Numbered from the stretch's first letter, positions 43,580-53,631 are shown. The stretch is DNA of 64,000 nucleotides from JAGDZR01 sp049115695 (GCA_049115695.1 JAGDZR010000012.1:186001-250000); one strand, 5' to 3'. Program-made: numbers and translations. Notes: generated by a model not told the origin, from the sequence alone.

Positions 43580-44995
43580 ATGAAAAGAAGAAATTTTGTA
43601 AAAACCAGCGCTACGGCTGTTACTGCTGCTGCTGGACTCTCAATTATTCCATCTACCGCAAAGGGCAAATCAACTCGCAATATTGCCCCAAGCGATAAGG
43701 TTAATCTGGCTTGCTGTGGTATTGGTCATAGGGGAGGTGCCATCATCAAAGCATTACACGAAACAGGTCATGCCAATATTGTAGCACTCTGCGATGTGGA
43801 CATGGGAGCAGCGCACACCCAGGAGTTAATCAGTCTTTTTCCGGATGTGCCTCGTTTTCAGGATTTCCGAAAAATGTTTGACACAATGAGCGGAGAAATA
43901 GATGCTGTCAGTGTAGGCACACCTGATTTCTCACATTTCCCAATTACAATGCTTGCCATGTCATTGGGCAAACATGTTTATGTCGAAAAGCCAATGGCCA
44001 GGACATTTAATGAGGTTGAACTCATGATGGATTGTGCCGAAAGGCACAGTGTGGTTACCCAAATGGGAAATCAAGGACATTCTGAAGCGAATTATTTCCA
44101 ATTTAAAGCATGGCAGGAAGCTGGAATTATCAAGGATGTAACTGCTATGACCGCACATATGAACAATCGTCGACGATGGCACGGTTGGGATCCTAAGATG
44201 ACAGCTTTCCCTAAAGGAATGCCACAACCCAATACGTTAGATTGGGACACCTGGCTTTCTGCATCCTGGGAACACGATTTCCACAAGGATTACCATGAAG
44301 GTCAATGGCGATGCTGGTATGATTTCGGAATGGGAGCGCTGGGAGACTGGGGTGCACATATCATGGATACGGTGCATCAATTTTTAGATTTGGGATTGCC
44401 TTATGAAATTGATCCTGTGATGCTTAAGGATCACAATCCGTTTTTCTTCCCCATGTCATCGACCATCGCGTTCAAGTTTCCCGAGCGAGGAGACATGCCT
44501 GCGTTAGACATTACCTGGTATGATGGACTGGACAACATTCCATCTGTACCGAAAGGGTATGGTGTATCCAAAATAGACCCTAACATTCCACCTCCAAGTG
44601 ATGGTAAACTGCAACCTGTCAAGTTGAATCCTGGAAAGATCATTTACAGCAAAGAATTGACTTTCAAAGGAGGGTCTCATGGCAGCACATTGGAGATTAT
44701 TCCTGAAGAGAAGGCAAAAGAAATGAAGTCAAGTTTGCCGGACGTTCCAGAAAGCACCTCAAATCACTTTGCTAACTTTTTATTGGCTTGTAAGGGAGAA
44801 GAGGAGACCAGGTCTCCGTTTAGTGTGGGAGGTCCACTGAGTCAGGTATTCTGCCTTGGCGTATTGGCTCAAAGATTGAACACGAAATTGTTGTTTGATC
44901 GAGAAACCAAGCAGATCACCAATAATCCATTGGCTAATCAACTGCTTGTTGGTGAAGTTCCGCGTAAGGGTTGGGAAGAGTTTTATAAGTTGTGA
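43580..44995 (+). CDS. Tat-tagged Gfo/Idh/MocA family oxidoreductase
   Basis: A 471-aa exported oxidoreductase. The ATG at 43580 is chosen because it puts a twin-arginine signal (MKRRNFVKTSATAVTAAAGLS) at the start; a longer start exists at 43538. Motifs are the Rossmann CCGIGHRGGAI, the EKP block in VYVEKPMARTFNEVE, and GDWGAHIMDTVHQF with the likely catalytic His. It is coupled to an arylsulfatase gene by a 1-bp overlap (TGATG), suggesting that a sulfated sugar is oxidised after or before desulfation. Substrate unknown. Confidence 0.84.
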   Translation: MKRRNFVKTSATAVTAAAGLSIIPSTAKGKSTRNIAPSDKVNLACCGIGHRGGAIIKALHETGHANIVALCDVDMGAAHTQELISLFPDVPRFQDFRKMFDTMSGEIDAVSVGTPDFSHFPITMLAMSLGKHVYVEKPMARTFNEVELMMDCAERHSVVTQMGNQGHSEANYFQFKAWQEAGIIKDVTAMTAHMNNRRRWHGWDPKMTAFPKGMPQPNTLDWDTWLSASWEHDFHKDYHEGQWRCWYDFGMGALGDWGAHIMDTVHQFLDLGLPYEIDPVMLKDHNPFFFPMSSTIAFKFPERGDMPALDITWYDGLDNIPSVPKGYGVSKIDPNIPPPSDGKLQPVKLNPGKIIYSKELTFKGGSHGSTLEIIPEEKAKEMKSSLPDVPESTSNHFANFLLACKGEEETRSPFSVGGPLSQVFCLGVLAQRLNTKLLFDRETKQITNNPLANQLLVGEVPRKGWEEFYKL

Positions 44996-46554
44996 TGAAT
45001 TGTCAACATGGACTAATCATGCTGTTGGTGTTGCTTGTAACAATAGGATGTACAGAGCAAGAGAAACAGGCAAGTAAAAAACCAAATGTTGTTTTTATCA
45101 TGGCAGATGATATGGGTTATGGAGATGTGTCATCCTTTAATCCAGCGTCAAAAATACAAACGCCCAATATCGACCTATTATCGGCTCAGGGTGTTCAATT
45201 TACTGATGCCCATACAAGCAGCGCTGTTTGTACACCAACCAGGTACGGAATATTAACTGGTCGATATAATTGGCGATCTACCCTCAAAAAGGGTGTACTT
45301 GGTGGTTATTCAAAGGCATTGATTGCTCCTGATAGAATGACCATAGGTAAATTTCTGCAAAAGCAGGGATATACTACAGGGTACATTGGTAAATGGCACC
45401 TTGGATGGGATTGGACTTTCGTGAGTGAGGACTCTGTGAATCAGGACCAATGGGATGCAAGCGCCAATGTTGACTACTCGATACCTGTCAAAAACGGCCC
45501 GAATACACGAGGATTTGATTATAGCTACGGTTTCAACGGTTCTTTGGATATGGCCCCATATGTATGGGTAGAAAATGGTCGTGCAACAATGATACCTACC
45601 AAGACAACTGTTGATAAAGGAAAACAATCATGGTGGCGAGAGGGACCAACTTCCGATGACTTTGATCATGAGCAGGTCCTCCCTGTTATCAAGGATAAGA
45701 CAATCAGATTTATTGAGGAAAATGCCAATAATGAGGAGCCATTTTTTGTTTACATGCCTCTTCCAGCTCCTCATACGCCGATTTTGCCTACACAGCAGTT
45801 TCAGGGAGTGAGCGGATTAGATAATCCTTATGGCGATTTTGTAATCATGGTCGATTGGGTGGTTGGAGAAGTTATGAAAACACTTGAAGAACAGGGAATC
45901 ACGGATAACACGATCTTGATTTTTACTAGTGATAATGGCTGTTCGGACCAGGCAGATTATGAACAGCTAGCGTCCAAAGGGCATGATCCTAGTTATGTTT
46001 TCCGTGGACATAAGGCAGATATATATGAGGGTGGTCACAGAGTTCCTTATGTTGTACGTTGGCCGGAAAAGGTGAGTTCTGGGAGATCAGATCAATTAGT
46101 CTGTACTACCGATCTGTTTGCGACGGTGGCTGATGCAATCGGAGTAAAATTGGAAGACAACTATGCAGAAGACAGCTATAGTTATTTAACAGCACTAGGG
46201 GTAGACTCGGATGAGCAAAAACGAGAGAGCATTGTACATCACTCCATCAACGGCTCCTTTGCTTATCGTAAAGGTGACTTCAAGGCTATATTCTGCCCTG
46301 GTTCTGGTGGTTGGAGTTTTCCAAGACCTAGTTCCGATACTGTTAAAACCTTACCTGAATACCAACTCTATGACCTGTCAACGGACATAGGTGAGGAAAA
46401 TAATCTCTACAATAAGGAAAATGAGTTATTTCAACAATACAGACAAGAGCTAGCAGCTATTGTGAGTAATGGACGAAGTACTAAAGGTGTTAACCAGCTA
46501 AATGATGGTGCTGAGACATGGCCACAATTGAGTTGGATGACAATTCAGGATTAA
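44995..46554 (+). CDS. Arylsulfatase (S1 family) lipoprotein
   Basis: A 519-aa lipoprotein sulfatase with lipobox TIGC19, metal-binding VFIMADDMGYGD and the formylglycine site CTPTRYGILTG with Cys79. Later blocks are FTSDNGCSDQADYEQ and GHKADIYEGGHRVPYVVRWP. It starts at the ATG overlapping the oxidoreductase stop (a GTG one codon upstream is also possible). It resembles arylsulfatase A-type enzymes. Three sulfatases in 14 kb imply a sulfated carbohydrate substrate. Confidence 0.88.
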   Translation: MNCQHGLIMLLVLLVTIGCTEQEKQASKKPNVVFIMADDMGYGDVSSFNPASKIQTPNIDLLSAQGVQFTDAHTSSAVCTPTRYGILTGRYNWRSTLKKGVLGGYSKALIAPDRMTIGKFLQKQGYTTGYIGKWHLGWDWTFVSEDSVNQDQWDASANVDYSIPVKNGPNTRGFDYSYGFNGSLDMAPYVWVENGRATMIPTKTTVDKGKQSWWREGPTSDDFDHEQVLPVIKDKTIRFIEENANNEEPFFVYMPLPAPHTPILPTQQFQGVSGLDNPYGDFVIMVDWVVGEVMKTLEEQGITDNTILIFTSDNGCSDQADYEQLASKGHDPSYVFRGHKADIYEGGHRVPYVVRWPEKVSSGRSDQLVCTTDLFATVADAIGVKLEDNYAEDSYSYLTALGVDSDEQKRESIVHHSINGSFAYRKGDFKAIFCPGSGGWSFPRPSSDTVKTLPEYQLYDLSTDIGEENNLYNKENELFQQYRQELAAIVSNGRSTKGVNQLNDGAETWPQLSWMTIQD

Positions 46555-47179
46555 GGGTACACAAATGAATTGATGTGATAATATTTCGAATCAAACATGG
46601 CGTACATGAAGATGAGACTTAGCCAAGTGAGAAGACTTGGAATAAGACTTAGTTCCAAGGAATAGACTTAAGTCCCTATTGATGGGTAATATGCATGATA
46701 GTGATTAAGGTTTTTCCTGCTTCCTATAATGTAGCTAGAGCATCCCGAAATATTTGATACGCCTGGTAAAATGATTTTTATCGGATTCCTACAAAAAATG
46801 CATATCAAATAGGTAGATACTTCATCCTGAGTGATGCATATTAAGTGCAACCTGAAGAAGAGGTTGTAATAAAAAAAGAGACCATAATGGCAAAAAGCGT
46901 ACTCGACATTCCTTTTTTAGTGGATGCTGTTTGGTCGACTGGATGAGTGTCATGTAAGACAATCAGAACCGTACTAAACATTACTAGATTACAATATTTT
47001 GTGACCACTTTATGACATTTATATGCCACTATCCGATATTTTCCGGGTGTTAAAGTGGGTGTTTTTGGGAATGAAAAATTAGCGGGTAGATTGAATGAAA
47101 CTTAAAGGATGTCTCGTGTATCTGATGATAATATTGGGTAGAAGTAGAGCCTGCAGGAACAAATGAATTATCAATAATA
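46555..47179. other. 625-bp intergenic region with short repeats
   Basis: No gene, RNA or remnant that I can identify. The left part holds four copies of AGACTT at 46615, 46633, 46645 and 46664, and an inverted repeat CTTGGAA (46636-46642) / TTCCAAG (46653-46659). The rest is AT-rich without open frames longer than noise. It separates the sulfatase unit from the pectin locus. Confidence 0.5.
46615..46674. repeat. AGACTT short repeats and nested inverted repeat
   Basis: Four AGACTT copies within 55 bp, spaced 18, 12 and 19 bp, with an inverted repeat CTTGGAA/TTCCAAG surrounding the third copy and ACTTAAGT within the fourth. A structured leader, regulator site or degenerate element are all possible. 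Confidence 0.4.
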
Positions 47180-48643
47180 ATGAACAGACCGTTTATTATC
47201 ATCATTTTTATAACAATACTCTTTTCTTGTGCCAAAAGTGATAGGTTGATCGAGCAAGAAGAGAAAACTCGTGTAATTGTAACTTCCGATGGAGAGATAG
47301 ATGATGAGTGTTCATTAGTTAGGTTTTTGCTCTACACCAACGAATGGGATGTAGAAGGCATCATTACATCAAGTTCTCAATATCATTGGAAAGGTCATCG
47401 ATGGGCCGGAGAGGATTGGGCAGCACCTTATCTTGAAGCATACGAAAAAGTTTACCCTAATCTTATCCAGCACGATAAAAACTACCCAACTCCAGATTAC
47501 CTGAAATCTGTCACATTACTTGGTAATGTGACAGCTGAAGGTGAAATGGATTCGATCACACCAGGTTCTCAACACATTGTTAGGGTCTTGCTAGACGAAA
47601 CGAATGATAAACCTATTTGGGTGCAGGCATGGGGTGGCACCAATACTATTGCTAGAGCACTTAAGACTATTGAAGACGAGTACCCTGATAAAATGAACTA
47701 TGTAGCCAATAAGCTGAGGTTATTTTTTATTTGGGAACAAGACTCAACCTATCAGTCTTACATTCGTCCTCACTGGGGTAAATACAACATCCCGACTATT
47801 ATCAGTGATCAGTTTTGGGCTATTGCTTATCAATGGGATAAAGTAATTCCGAAAGACAAAATCGATTATTTCAAAGCGGACTGGATGAAATCTAATATTT
47901 TGGAAGGTCATGGTCCTCTATGCTCGTTATATCAAGCTTACCATGGGGGCGTTGATAATGAAGGTTGGAGTGCCGGAAGCCCTAAGCAGAAAGGGTCTTT
48001 CCGCTCGGAGGGTGATTCGCCTGCCTTCTTACACTTAGTGCCAACAGGGTTGCGCAGTATGAAGTCTCCTGGTTTTGGAGGATGGGGCGGTAGATATTTC
48101 AACGTTAGGGAAAATATCTGGCTAGATCCGGTTCCGTTCCCAGACTATGATTACCCTGAAGGTCGGTGGTTTACCGGATCAGCCTGGGGGAGAAATTACA
48201 TGCGATCTGTTTATCCCAAGAATCAGAGCCAAATGAATGTATACTTTAAACCCATAACACGCTGGGTAGACGCAATACAAAATGACTTTGCTGCCCGTGC
48301 AGATTGGTGCGTGAAAAACTACAAAAATGCCAATCACCAACCAGTCGTAAAACTTGAATATGAAGGTGACATTATAGGAAAGCCCGGAGATTTGGTAGAG
48401 TTAAATGCCCAAGGCACTTATGACCCGGATGGTGATGAATTGATTTTTGATTGGTGGCGTTATCAAGAAGCAGACACCTACCAGGGTATTATTGAAATAT
48501 CAAATCCACAAAAACAAAGGGCTTCATTTACAATTCCCATGGATATAACCGAAGGCGAATCCATTCATATTATCTGTGAAGTGCGTGACAATGGCGTCCC
48601 TAATCTGACGCGATACAAGAGAATGATAATAACCACAGAATAG
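47180..48643 (+). CDS. DUF1593 (Sde0182-like) lipoprotein, paralogue 1
   Basis: A 487-aa lipoprotein (lipobox LFSC17) of the DUF1593 family, which has a nucleoside-hydrolase-like domain followed by an Ig-like C-terminal domain, as in the cellulose-binding protein Sde0182. The acidic metal-binding motif TSDGEIDDECS is near residue 35, and GIITSSSQYHWKGHRWAGEDW follows. The C-terminal region starts VELNAQGTYDPDGDEL and has the GxYDPDGD pattern of PKD-like domains. It starts the pectin locus, 25 bp before the pectate lyase gene. It is very close to the paralogue at 60683. Function unknown. Confidence 0.82.
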   Translation: MNRPFIIIIFITILFSCAKSDRLIEQEEKTRVIVTSDGEIDDECSLVRFLLYTNEWDVEGIITSSSQYHWKGHRWAGEDWAAPYLEAYEKVYPNLIQHDKNYPTPDYLKSVTLLGNVTAEGEMDSITPGSQHIVRVLLDETNDKPIWVQAWGGTNTIARALKTIEDEYPDKMNYVANKLRLFFIWEQDSTYQSYIRPHWGKYNIPTIISDQFWAIAYQWDKVIPKDKIDYFKADWMKSNILEGHGPLCSLYQAYHGGVDNEGWSAGSPKQKGSFRSEGDSPAFLHLVPTGLRSMKSPGFGGWGGRYFNVRENIWLDPVPFPDYDYPEGRWFTGSAWGRNYMRSVYPKNQSQMNVYFKPITRWVDAIQNDFAARADWCVKNYKNANHQPVVKLEYEGDIIGKPGDLVELNAQGTYDPDGDELIFDWWRYQEADTYQGIIEISNPQKQRASFTIPMDITEGESIHIICEVRDNGVPNLTRYKRMIITTE

Positions 48644-48668
48644 TAGATGAATAAAAACGATTCAATTC

Positions 48669-50045
48669 ATGAAAAAGATACTAGTAGTAATTTCATTGCT
48701 AATAACGTATATAGGATATTATCAGACACTTGCATTTCCAACAGCTGAAGGATATGGGAAATTCTCTAAAGGAGGTCGTGGAGGTGATGTCTATGCTGTA
48801 ACCAACCTTAACGACAATGGAAAAGGTAGTTTAAGAGCCGCTATAGAAGCCGAGGGAGCACGAACAATTGTCTTCAGAGTTTCTGGAATAATCGAACTCG
48901 AAAGCCCGCTGATAATTAAATACCCGTTTATTACTATTGCTGGTCAGACAGCACCAGGTGATGGCATTTGCATTAAAAACTACCCGTTGCAAATAGATGC
49001 CAACCATGTCATAGTCAGATATCTGAGAGTAAGATTAGGTGACAATTCAGGAGAAGATACCGATGCGATATCAAGTAGATATTCGAAGCACATTATCCTG
49101 GATCACATTTCTGCAAGTTGGAGTGTAGATGAATGTGTGTCGATATATCATTGCGATAGTGTGACCGTGCAATGGAGTTTGATATCTGAGAGCATGAGCA
49201 AATCAAATCACATCAAAGGTTCACATGGTTTTGGTGGTATATGGGGCAGTAACTACAGTACTTATCATCATAATTTGCTGGCGCACCATTCAAGCCGTAA
49301 CCCACGAATGGCCTCAGGTTCAGGTTTTACTGATTACAGAAATAATGTGGTTTACAATTGGGGTTACAACAGTCTTTATGGTGGTGAAGCTCGACAACAA
49401 GGGAATTCAAAATTCTCCTTTTCAACCTTCAATATTGTGGCCAACTATTACAAACCAGGACCTGCCACCAAACCGGGAGAAGTATCATATCGAATTGCCA
49501 ACCCTGGAGCCAGAAATGCAGCAGATTTCGGCAAATGGTTTATCGATGGAAATATCGTTGAGGGAAATCAAGTTATTTCTTTAAATAATTGGATTGGCGG
49601 GGTTCAAACAAATATTCCTCTTGAAAAAATCAGAATGCTAAAACCTTGGAACGCAATGTCAATCAATCAACAAACAGCTGATAAAGCTTATAAATTGGTG
49701 TTGGAAAACGCGGGAGCAACACTTCCTAAAAGAGATGTAGTTGATACCAGGATCATTTATGAGACTAAAACTGGCACGGCCACCTTTGAAGGAAATAGTT
49801 ACAAAATGGAAAATGAAATGGCGGACGTATCAAAAATAAGTGGAATTATTGATACTCAAAAAGATGTTGGCGGCTGGCCTGAGTTGAAGAGCAAAACACC
49901 TCCAAGTGATTTAGATCATGATGGGATGCCAGATGTATGGGAGGAAACTAAAGGGTTGAGTAAAAGCAATCCGGAAGATAGAAATATACTATTCCCTTCT
50001 GGATACACCATGTTGGAGGTGTATTTAAATAGTATAGGCAAATGA
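48669..50045 (+). CDS. Pectate lyase, PL1 family
   Basis: A 458-aa secreted polysaccharide lyase that cleaves polygalacturonate by beta-elimination. Signal peptide about 1-22, then a right-handed parallel beta-helix: AEGYGKFSKGGRGGDVYAVTNL and GSLRAAIEA typical of the PL1 N-terminus, LRVRLGDNSGEDTDAIS and SWSVDECVSIY (calcium-binding acidic residues), and HHSSRNPRMASG with the likely catalytic Arg. The C-terminus has DLDHDGMPDVWEE, a calcium-loop-like segment often found in secreted Bacteroidota lyases. No C-terminal sorting domain is evident. Confidence 0.88.
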   Translation: MKKILVVISLLITYIGYYQTLAFPTAEGYGKFSKGGRGGDVYAVTNLNDNGKGSLRAAIEAEGARTIVFRVSGIIELESPLIIKYPFITIAGQTAPGDGICIKNYPLQIDANHVIVRYLRVRLGDNSGEDTDAISSRYSKHIILDHISASWSVDECVSIYHCDSVTVQWSLISESMSKSNHIKGSHGFGGIWGSNYSTYHHNLLAHHSSRNPRMASGSGFTDYRNNVVYNWGYNSLYGGEARQQGNSKFSFSTFNIVANYYKPGPATKPGEVSYRIANPGARNAADFGKWFIDGNIVEGNQVISLNNWIGGVQTNIPLEKIRMLKPWNAMSINQQTADKAYKLVLENAGATLPKRDVVDTRIIYETKTGTATFEGNSYKMENEMADVSKISGIIDTQKDVGGWPELKSKTPPSDLDHDGMPDVWEETKGLSKSNPEDRNILFPSGYTMLEVYLNSIGK

Positions 50046-50248
50046 GCAAATTATGTTCAGTTAGTCGATAGCAGGATAACATGTTATTTACTCACGATTT
50101 TTTGATGTACAATGATAATTCGCTTGAATGTTCTTAAAAGTGTGTAAAAATGACACAGAATTAAAAAATATCTTTTATATTCGATAATTGGTTCTGTCAA
50201 TCGGTTGCGTATTTCGTTTGAACATTGAGCCGTTATTAAGTTGAAGCT

Positions 50249-51925
50249 ATGAGGATTATCTATTTATTACCTGTAATGACAATGCTATTCGCATGTGCGT
50301 CTGAGGAGCCTGTCAAGTCATTGAAAGAGGAGGTTGAAGTTCCCTTTGCATTTGGGGTATTTGATGAACCAACTTTTGGTAATTATGAAGTTCTGATCTC
50401 AGAATTTGGAGCCAAGACAGGTGGTCAATTCAATAATGCTTCGGCAATCGCAAGGGCAATCGCAGATGTTGCTGCTAAACCAAAAGGGGGGAAAGTGATC
50501 ATTCCCGCAGGAATTTGGCTATCAGGACCTATTGAGTTGAAAAACAATATTAACCTTCATTTACAGGAAGGGGCTCTGCTAGTATTTAGCAGAAATCAAA
50601 TGGAATATCCTTTGGTAGAAACAAGCTTTGAAGGGCTGAATACCGTGAGATGCCAATCACCAATCTATGCGAAGAACCTGGAAAATATTGCCATTACAGG
50701 CAAAGGAATCATTGATGGATCCGGTGACGCCTGGAGAATGGTCAAGCGATCGAAGATGACCGATGGTCAATGGAATCGGTTGATTAAATCTGGAGGCGTA
50801 TTGAGTGATTCTGAAGATGTCTGGTATCCAAGTCAGAGTTTTAAGGAAGGAGCAAAGTTGGTAAACAATTTCAATGTTCCGAGAAATATGAAAACAATGG
50901 AGGAATTTGAAACCATTCACGACTTTCTAAGACCTGTGATGATTAGCATCGTGGGTTGCAAAGGTGTATTGCTTGATGGTCCCACCTTCCAAAATTCACC
51001 CGCCTGGAATATTCACCCCTTAATGAGTGAAAACATCATTATACGAAATATCGATGTGAGAAACCCCTGGTATTCGCAAAATGGAGACGGGTTGGATATT
51101 GAGTCGTGTAAAAACGTGATCGTTGAAAATGCAACATTTGATGTAGGAGATGATGCCATTTGCATCAAATCCGGCAAAAATGAGGATGGACGAGAAAGGG
51201 GCATCCCAACAGAAAATCTAATCGTAAGAAATTGTGTGGTTTATCACGGTCATGGTGGATTTGTGGTAGGAAGCGAGATGTCCGGAGGAGTCAAAAATGT
51301 ACTGGTGTCAGACATGACTTTTATTGGAACTGATATTGGGTTGCGTTTCAAAAGTACCAGAGGAAGAGGAGGTGTGGTAGAAAACATCCATATCCGAAAT
51401 GTGAACATGACGAATATTGCTACTGACGCTATTCGGTTCAACTTGTTTTACACGGGTAATTCTCCCGTGATTGAGCCTGAGCAAAAGCAGGTAAATGTAG
51501 ATTCGTTGATGGCGCTTATTCCTGAAGTGTCTGAGGAAACACCAAGTTTTAAATCCATTTTCATGGACAATATTGTGAGCATAGGTGCCCAAAGGTCTAT
51601 CTATTTACAGGGACTTCCGGAGATGAATATAAAAGATATTAGCATTTCAAATTCCACATTCGTTGGTAAGCGGGGAATGGAATGCTTTGATGGTAGCAAT
51701 ATAACATTAGATAATGTGATTATTGGAAGTGATGTGCAACCGGCAATACGTATGGTGAATGCAAAAGAAGTTCAGTTTGATGGGCTCTCATTGCAAGGTG
51801 ATAGCAAAGGGATTGAAATTTTTGGTCCTTTCGGAGGAATAGTCAGCTTTACAGAGACCAATGTTTCAGATGAATCAATTGTAGTAGGGCCGAATGTTGA
51901 CAAAGCACTGATTCAAATCAACTAG
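50249..51925 (+). CDS. GH28 polygalacturonase-like lipoprotein
   Basis: A 558-aa lipoprotein (lipobox LFAC16) with the GH28 beta-helix. The four family motifs are present: NGDGLDIES, GDDAICIKSG, GHGGFVVGSE and RFKSTRGRGG, giving the three catalytic Asp residues and the substrate-binding His, Arg and Lys. It begins with the GAKTGGQFNNASAIARAI pattern of exo-acting bacterial enzymes, so oligogalacturonate or rhamnogalacturonan hydrolysis is likely. It starts a tight run: the acetylesterase gene follows 3 bp after it. Confidence 0.92.
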   Translation: MRIIYLLPVMTMLFACASEEPVKSLKEEVEVPFAFGVFDEPTFGNYEVLISEFGAKTGGQFNNASAIARAIADVAAKPKGGKVIIPAGIWLSGPIELKNNINLHLQEGALLVFSRNQMEYPLVETSFEGLNTVRCQSPIYAKNLENIAITGKGIIDGSGDAWRMVKRSKMTDGQWNRLIKSGGVLSDSEDVWYPSQSFKEGAKLVNNFNVPRNMKTMEEFETIHDFLRPVMISIVGCKGVLLDGPTFQNSPAWNIHPLMSENIIIRNIDVRNPWYSQNGDGLDIESCKNVIVENATFDVGDDAICIKSGKNEDGRERGIPTENLIVRNCVVYHGHGGFVVGSEMSGGVKNVLVSDMTFIGTDIGLRFKSTRGRGGVVENIHIRNVNMTNIATDAIRFNLFYTGNSPVIEPEQKQVNVDSLMALIPEVSEETPSFKSIFMDNIVSIGAQRSIYLQGLPEMNIKDISISNSTFVGKRGMECFDGSNITLDNVIIGSDVQPAIRMVNAKEVQFDGLSLQGDSKGIEIFGPFGGIVSFTETNVSDESIVVGPNVDKALIQIN

Positions 51926-51928
51926 ACA

Positions 51929-52669
51929 ATGAAAATTTTCTTCTTCATATTTTGTATAATGGTCAGCTGGAGTGAAAGCCCTGGCTTGACCATTTATCTT
52001 ATTGGAGATTCAACCATGTCAACAAAAGAGATTAATCGGTACCCAGAGACAGGTTGGGGAATGCCATTTCAGCATTTTTTTGATTCCTCAGTCACGGTGG
52101 AGAATCATGCCAAAAATGGTAGAAGTACCAGTTCTTTTTTAAGGGAGAAGAGATGGCAGCCTATTTTTGAAAAGCTCAAACCAGAAGACTATGTCCTGAT
52201 TCAATTTGGCCATAACGATGAAGTCAAATCCAAGCAGGGGCGATACACCACTCCGGAGGAATATGTAACCAATCTTGCAAGATATGTAAACGAAACAAGG
52301 GAAAAGGGAGCTACACCTATTTTGTTGAGCCCTGTAACTCGCAGAAAATTTGATCGTGAAGGTCATGTTAAACTTACACATCCGGAAAGAACTCCTCTGG
52401 TTAAGCAGCTGGCAGATAGCATGAATGTGAGCTACATCAATGCTGATTTACTTACAAGAAATCTTTTGCAGCGTTTTGGAGAAGAAGACTCGAAATTGTT
52501 GTTTCTACAATTAAATGAGAAAGAGCATCCAAACTATCCTGCCGGGATAGTTGATAATACTCATTTCAATGAATTGGGTGCCAGGTTGGTAGCTCAGGAA
52601 ATTTTACAGGCTATCCGTTCATCTGTTCCTGAACTAAGAGATCGAATAGTCAACAATAATGAAGAATGA
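51929..52669 (+). CDS. Rhamnogalacturonan acetylesterase (CE12-like SGNH)
   Basis: A 246-aa secreted SGNH esterase that removes acetyl groups from rhamnogalacturonan. After a short signal (1-16) it has LIGDSTMS with the nucleophile Ser28, the QFGHNDE block with the oxyanion Asn, a KNGRSTSSF segment, and the DNTHFNELGA block near the C-terminus with the Asp-x-x-His pair. Length fits CE12. It lies 3 bp after the GH28 gene and 3 bp before the pectin methylesterase gene, so all three are cotranscribed. Confidence 0.9.
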   Translation: MKIFFFIFCIMVSWSESPGLTIYLIGDSTMSTKEINRYPETGWGMPFQHFFDSSVTVENHAKNGRSTSSFLREKRWQPIFEKLKPEDYVLIQFGHNDEVKSKQGRYTTPEEYVTNLARYVNETREKGATPILLSPVTRRKFDREGHVKLTHPERTPLVKQLADSMNVSYINADLLTRNLLQRFGEEDSKLLFLQLNEKEHPNYPAGIVDNTHFNELGARLVAQEILQAIRSSVPELRDRIVNNNEE

Positions 52670-52672
52670 AGT

Positions 52673-53614
52673 ATGAAATGGACGTTGACATTTTCGTTTC
52701 TAATAAGTTGTAGTTTTTATCTACGGGGACAAGATGCAGACTTTATAGTGGCAAAGGATGGTGCCGGAGATTTCACTACAGTGCAGGCGGCAATCGATGC
52801 AGTCCCTCATTTGAGGAAAGAGAGAACTTTTATCTTAATTAAAAAAGGAACTTATCGAGAAAGACTGCTTTTACCCACGACCAAACAGAAGGTGAGTTTT
52901 GTGGGAGAAGATCGTGATGAAACGATATTGGTATTTGGAGACTATGCCAGCAAGCTGAATCGATTTGGAGAACCGATGGGCACATCAGGTTCATCTTCAT
53001 TTTATGTGTTTGGAGATGAGTTTCATGCCAGCAACATCACCTTTCAAAACGACGCAGGCCCGGTCGGTCAAGCTGTAGCAGTACGGGTAGATGGGGACAA
53101 AGTGAAATTCGAAAACTGTAGATTTCTGGGGAATCAGGACACCCTTTATCCACATGGAAAAAGCAGTCGCCAGTATTACAAAAACTGCTACATAGAAGGG
53201 ACCGTCGACTTTATATTCGGTTGGTCAACGGCACTTTTTGAGGATTGTGAGATCTTCTGTAAGTCCAAGGGATATATTACCGCAGCTTCTACTGAGCAGT
53301 CATCATCTTACGGGTTTGTCTTTAAGCATTGCAGAATTACAGGGAATGCACCGGATGGATCAGTATACCTGGGCAGGCCATGGCGTGATTATGCCAGGAC
53401 GGTTTTTATCGATTGTGACCTTTCAGAGGTGATACATCCTGCTGGATGGCACAATTGGAATAATCCGGTGAAAGAGCAAACCGCTTTTTATGCTGAGTAC
53501 AACAGCTCAGGCCCTGGTGGAGATTCAACTCAAAGGGTGAATTGGTCACAATCCCTGAATTCAGTTGAGGATTATACGATTGATAAAATATTTGGTGATT
53601 GGCAAATTGAATGA
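52673..53614 (+). CDS. Pectin methylesterase (CE8)
   Basis: A 313-aa secreted pectinesterase that demethylates homogalacturonan. Signal peptide 1-19, then FIVAKDGAGDFTTVQAAIDA. The catalytic set is visible: Gln133 (GQAVAV), Asp156 (NQDTLYPHG), Asp179 (GTVDFIFG) and Arg235 (GRPWRDYARTVF). Demethylation prepares pectin for the PL1 lyase and GH28 in this locus. Nothing unusual in length or sequence. Confidence 0.95.
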   Translation: MKWTLTFSFLISCSFYLRGQDADFIVAKDGAGDFTTVQAAIDAVPHLRKERTFILIKKGTYRERLLLPTTKQKVSFVGEDRDETILVFGDYASKLNRFGEPMGTSGSSSFYVFGDEFHASNITFQNDAGPVGQAVAVRVDGDKVKFENCRFLGNQDTLYPHGKSSRQYYKNCYIEGTVDFIFGWSTALFEDCEIFCKSKGYITAASTEQSSSYGFVFKHCRITGNAPDGSVYLGRPWRDYARTVFIDCDLSEVIHPAGWHNWNNPVKEQTAFYAEYNSSGPGGDSTQRVNWSQSLNSVEDYTIDKIFGDWQIE

Positions 53615-53631
53615 AACAAAACTATTGAGAT

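Noticed and set aside
46555..47179. Degraded gene or tRNA in the gene desert.
   Set aside because: No frame, tRNA-like cloverleaf or similarity to neighbours could be supported.
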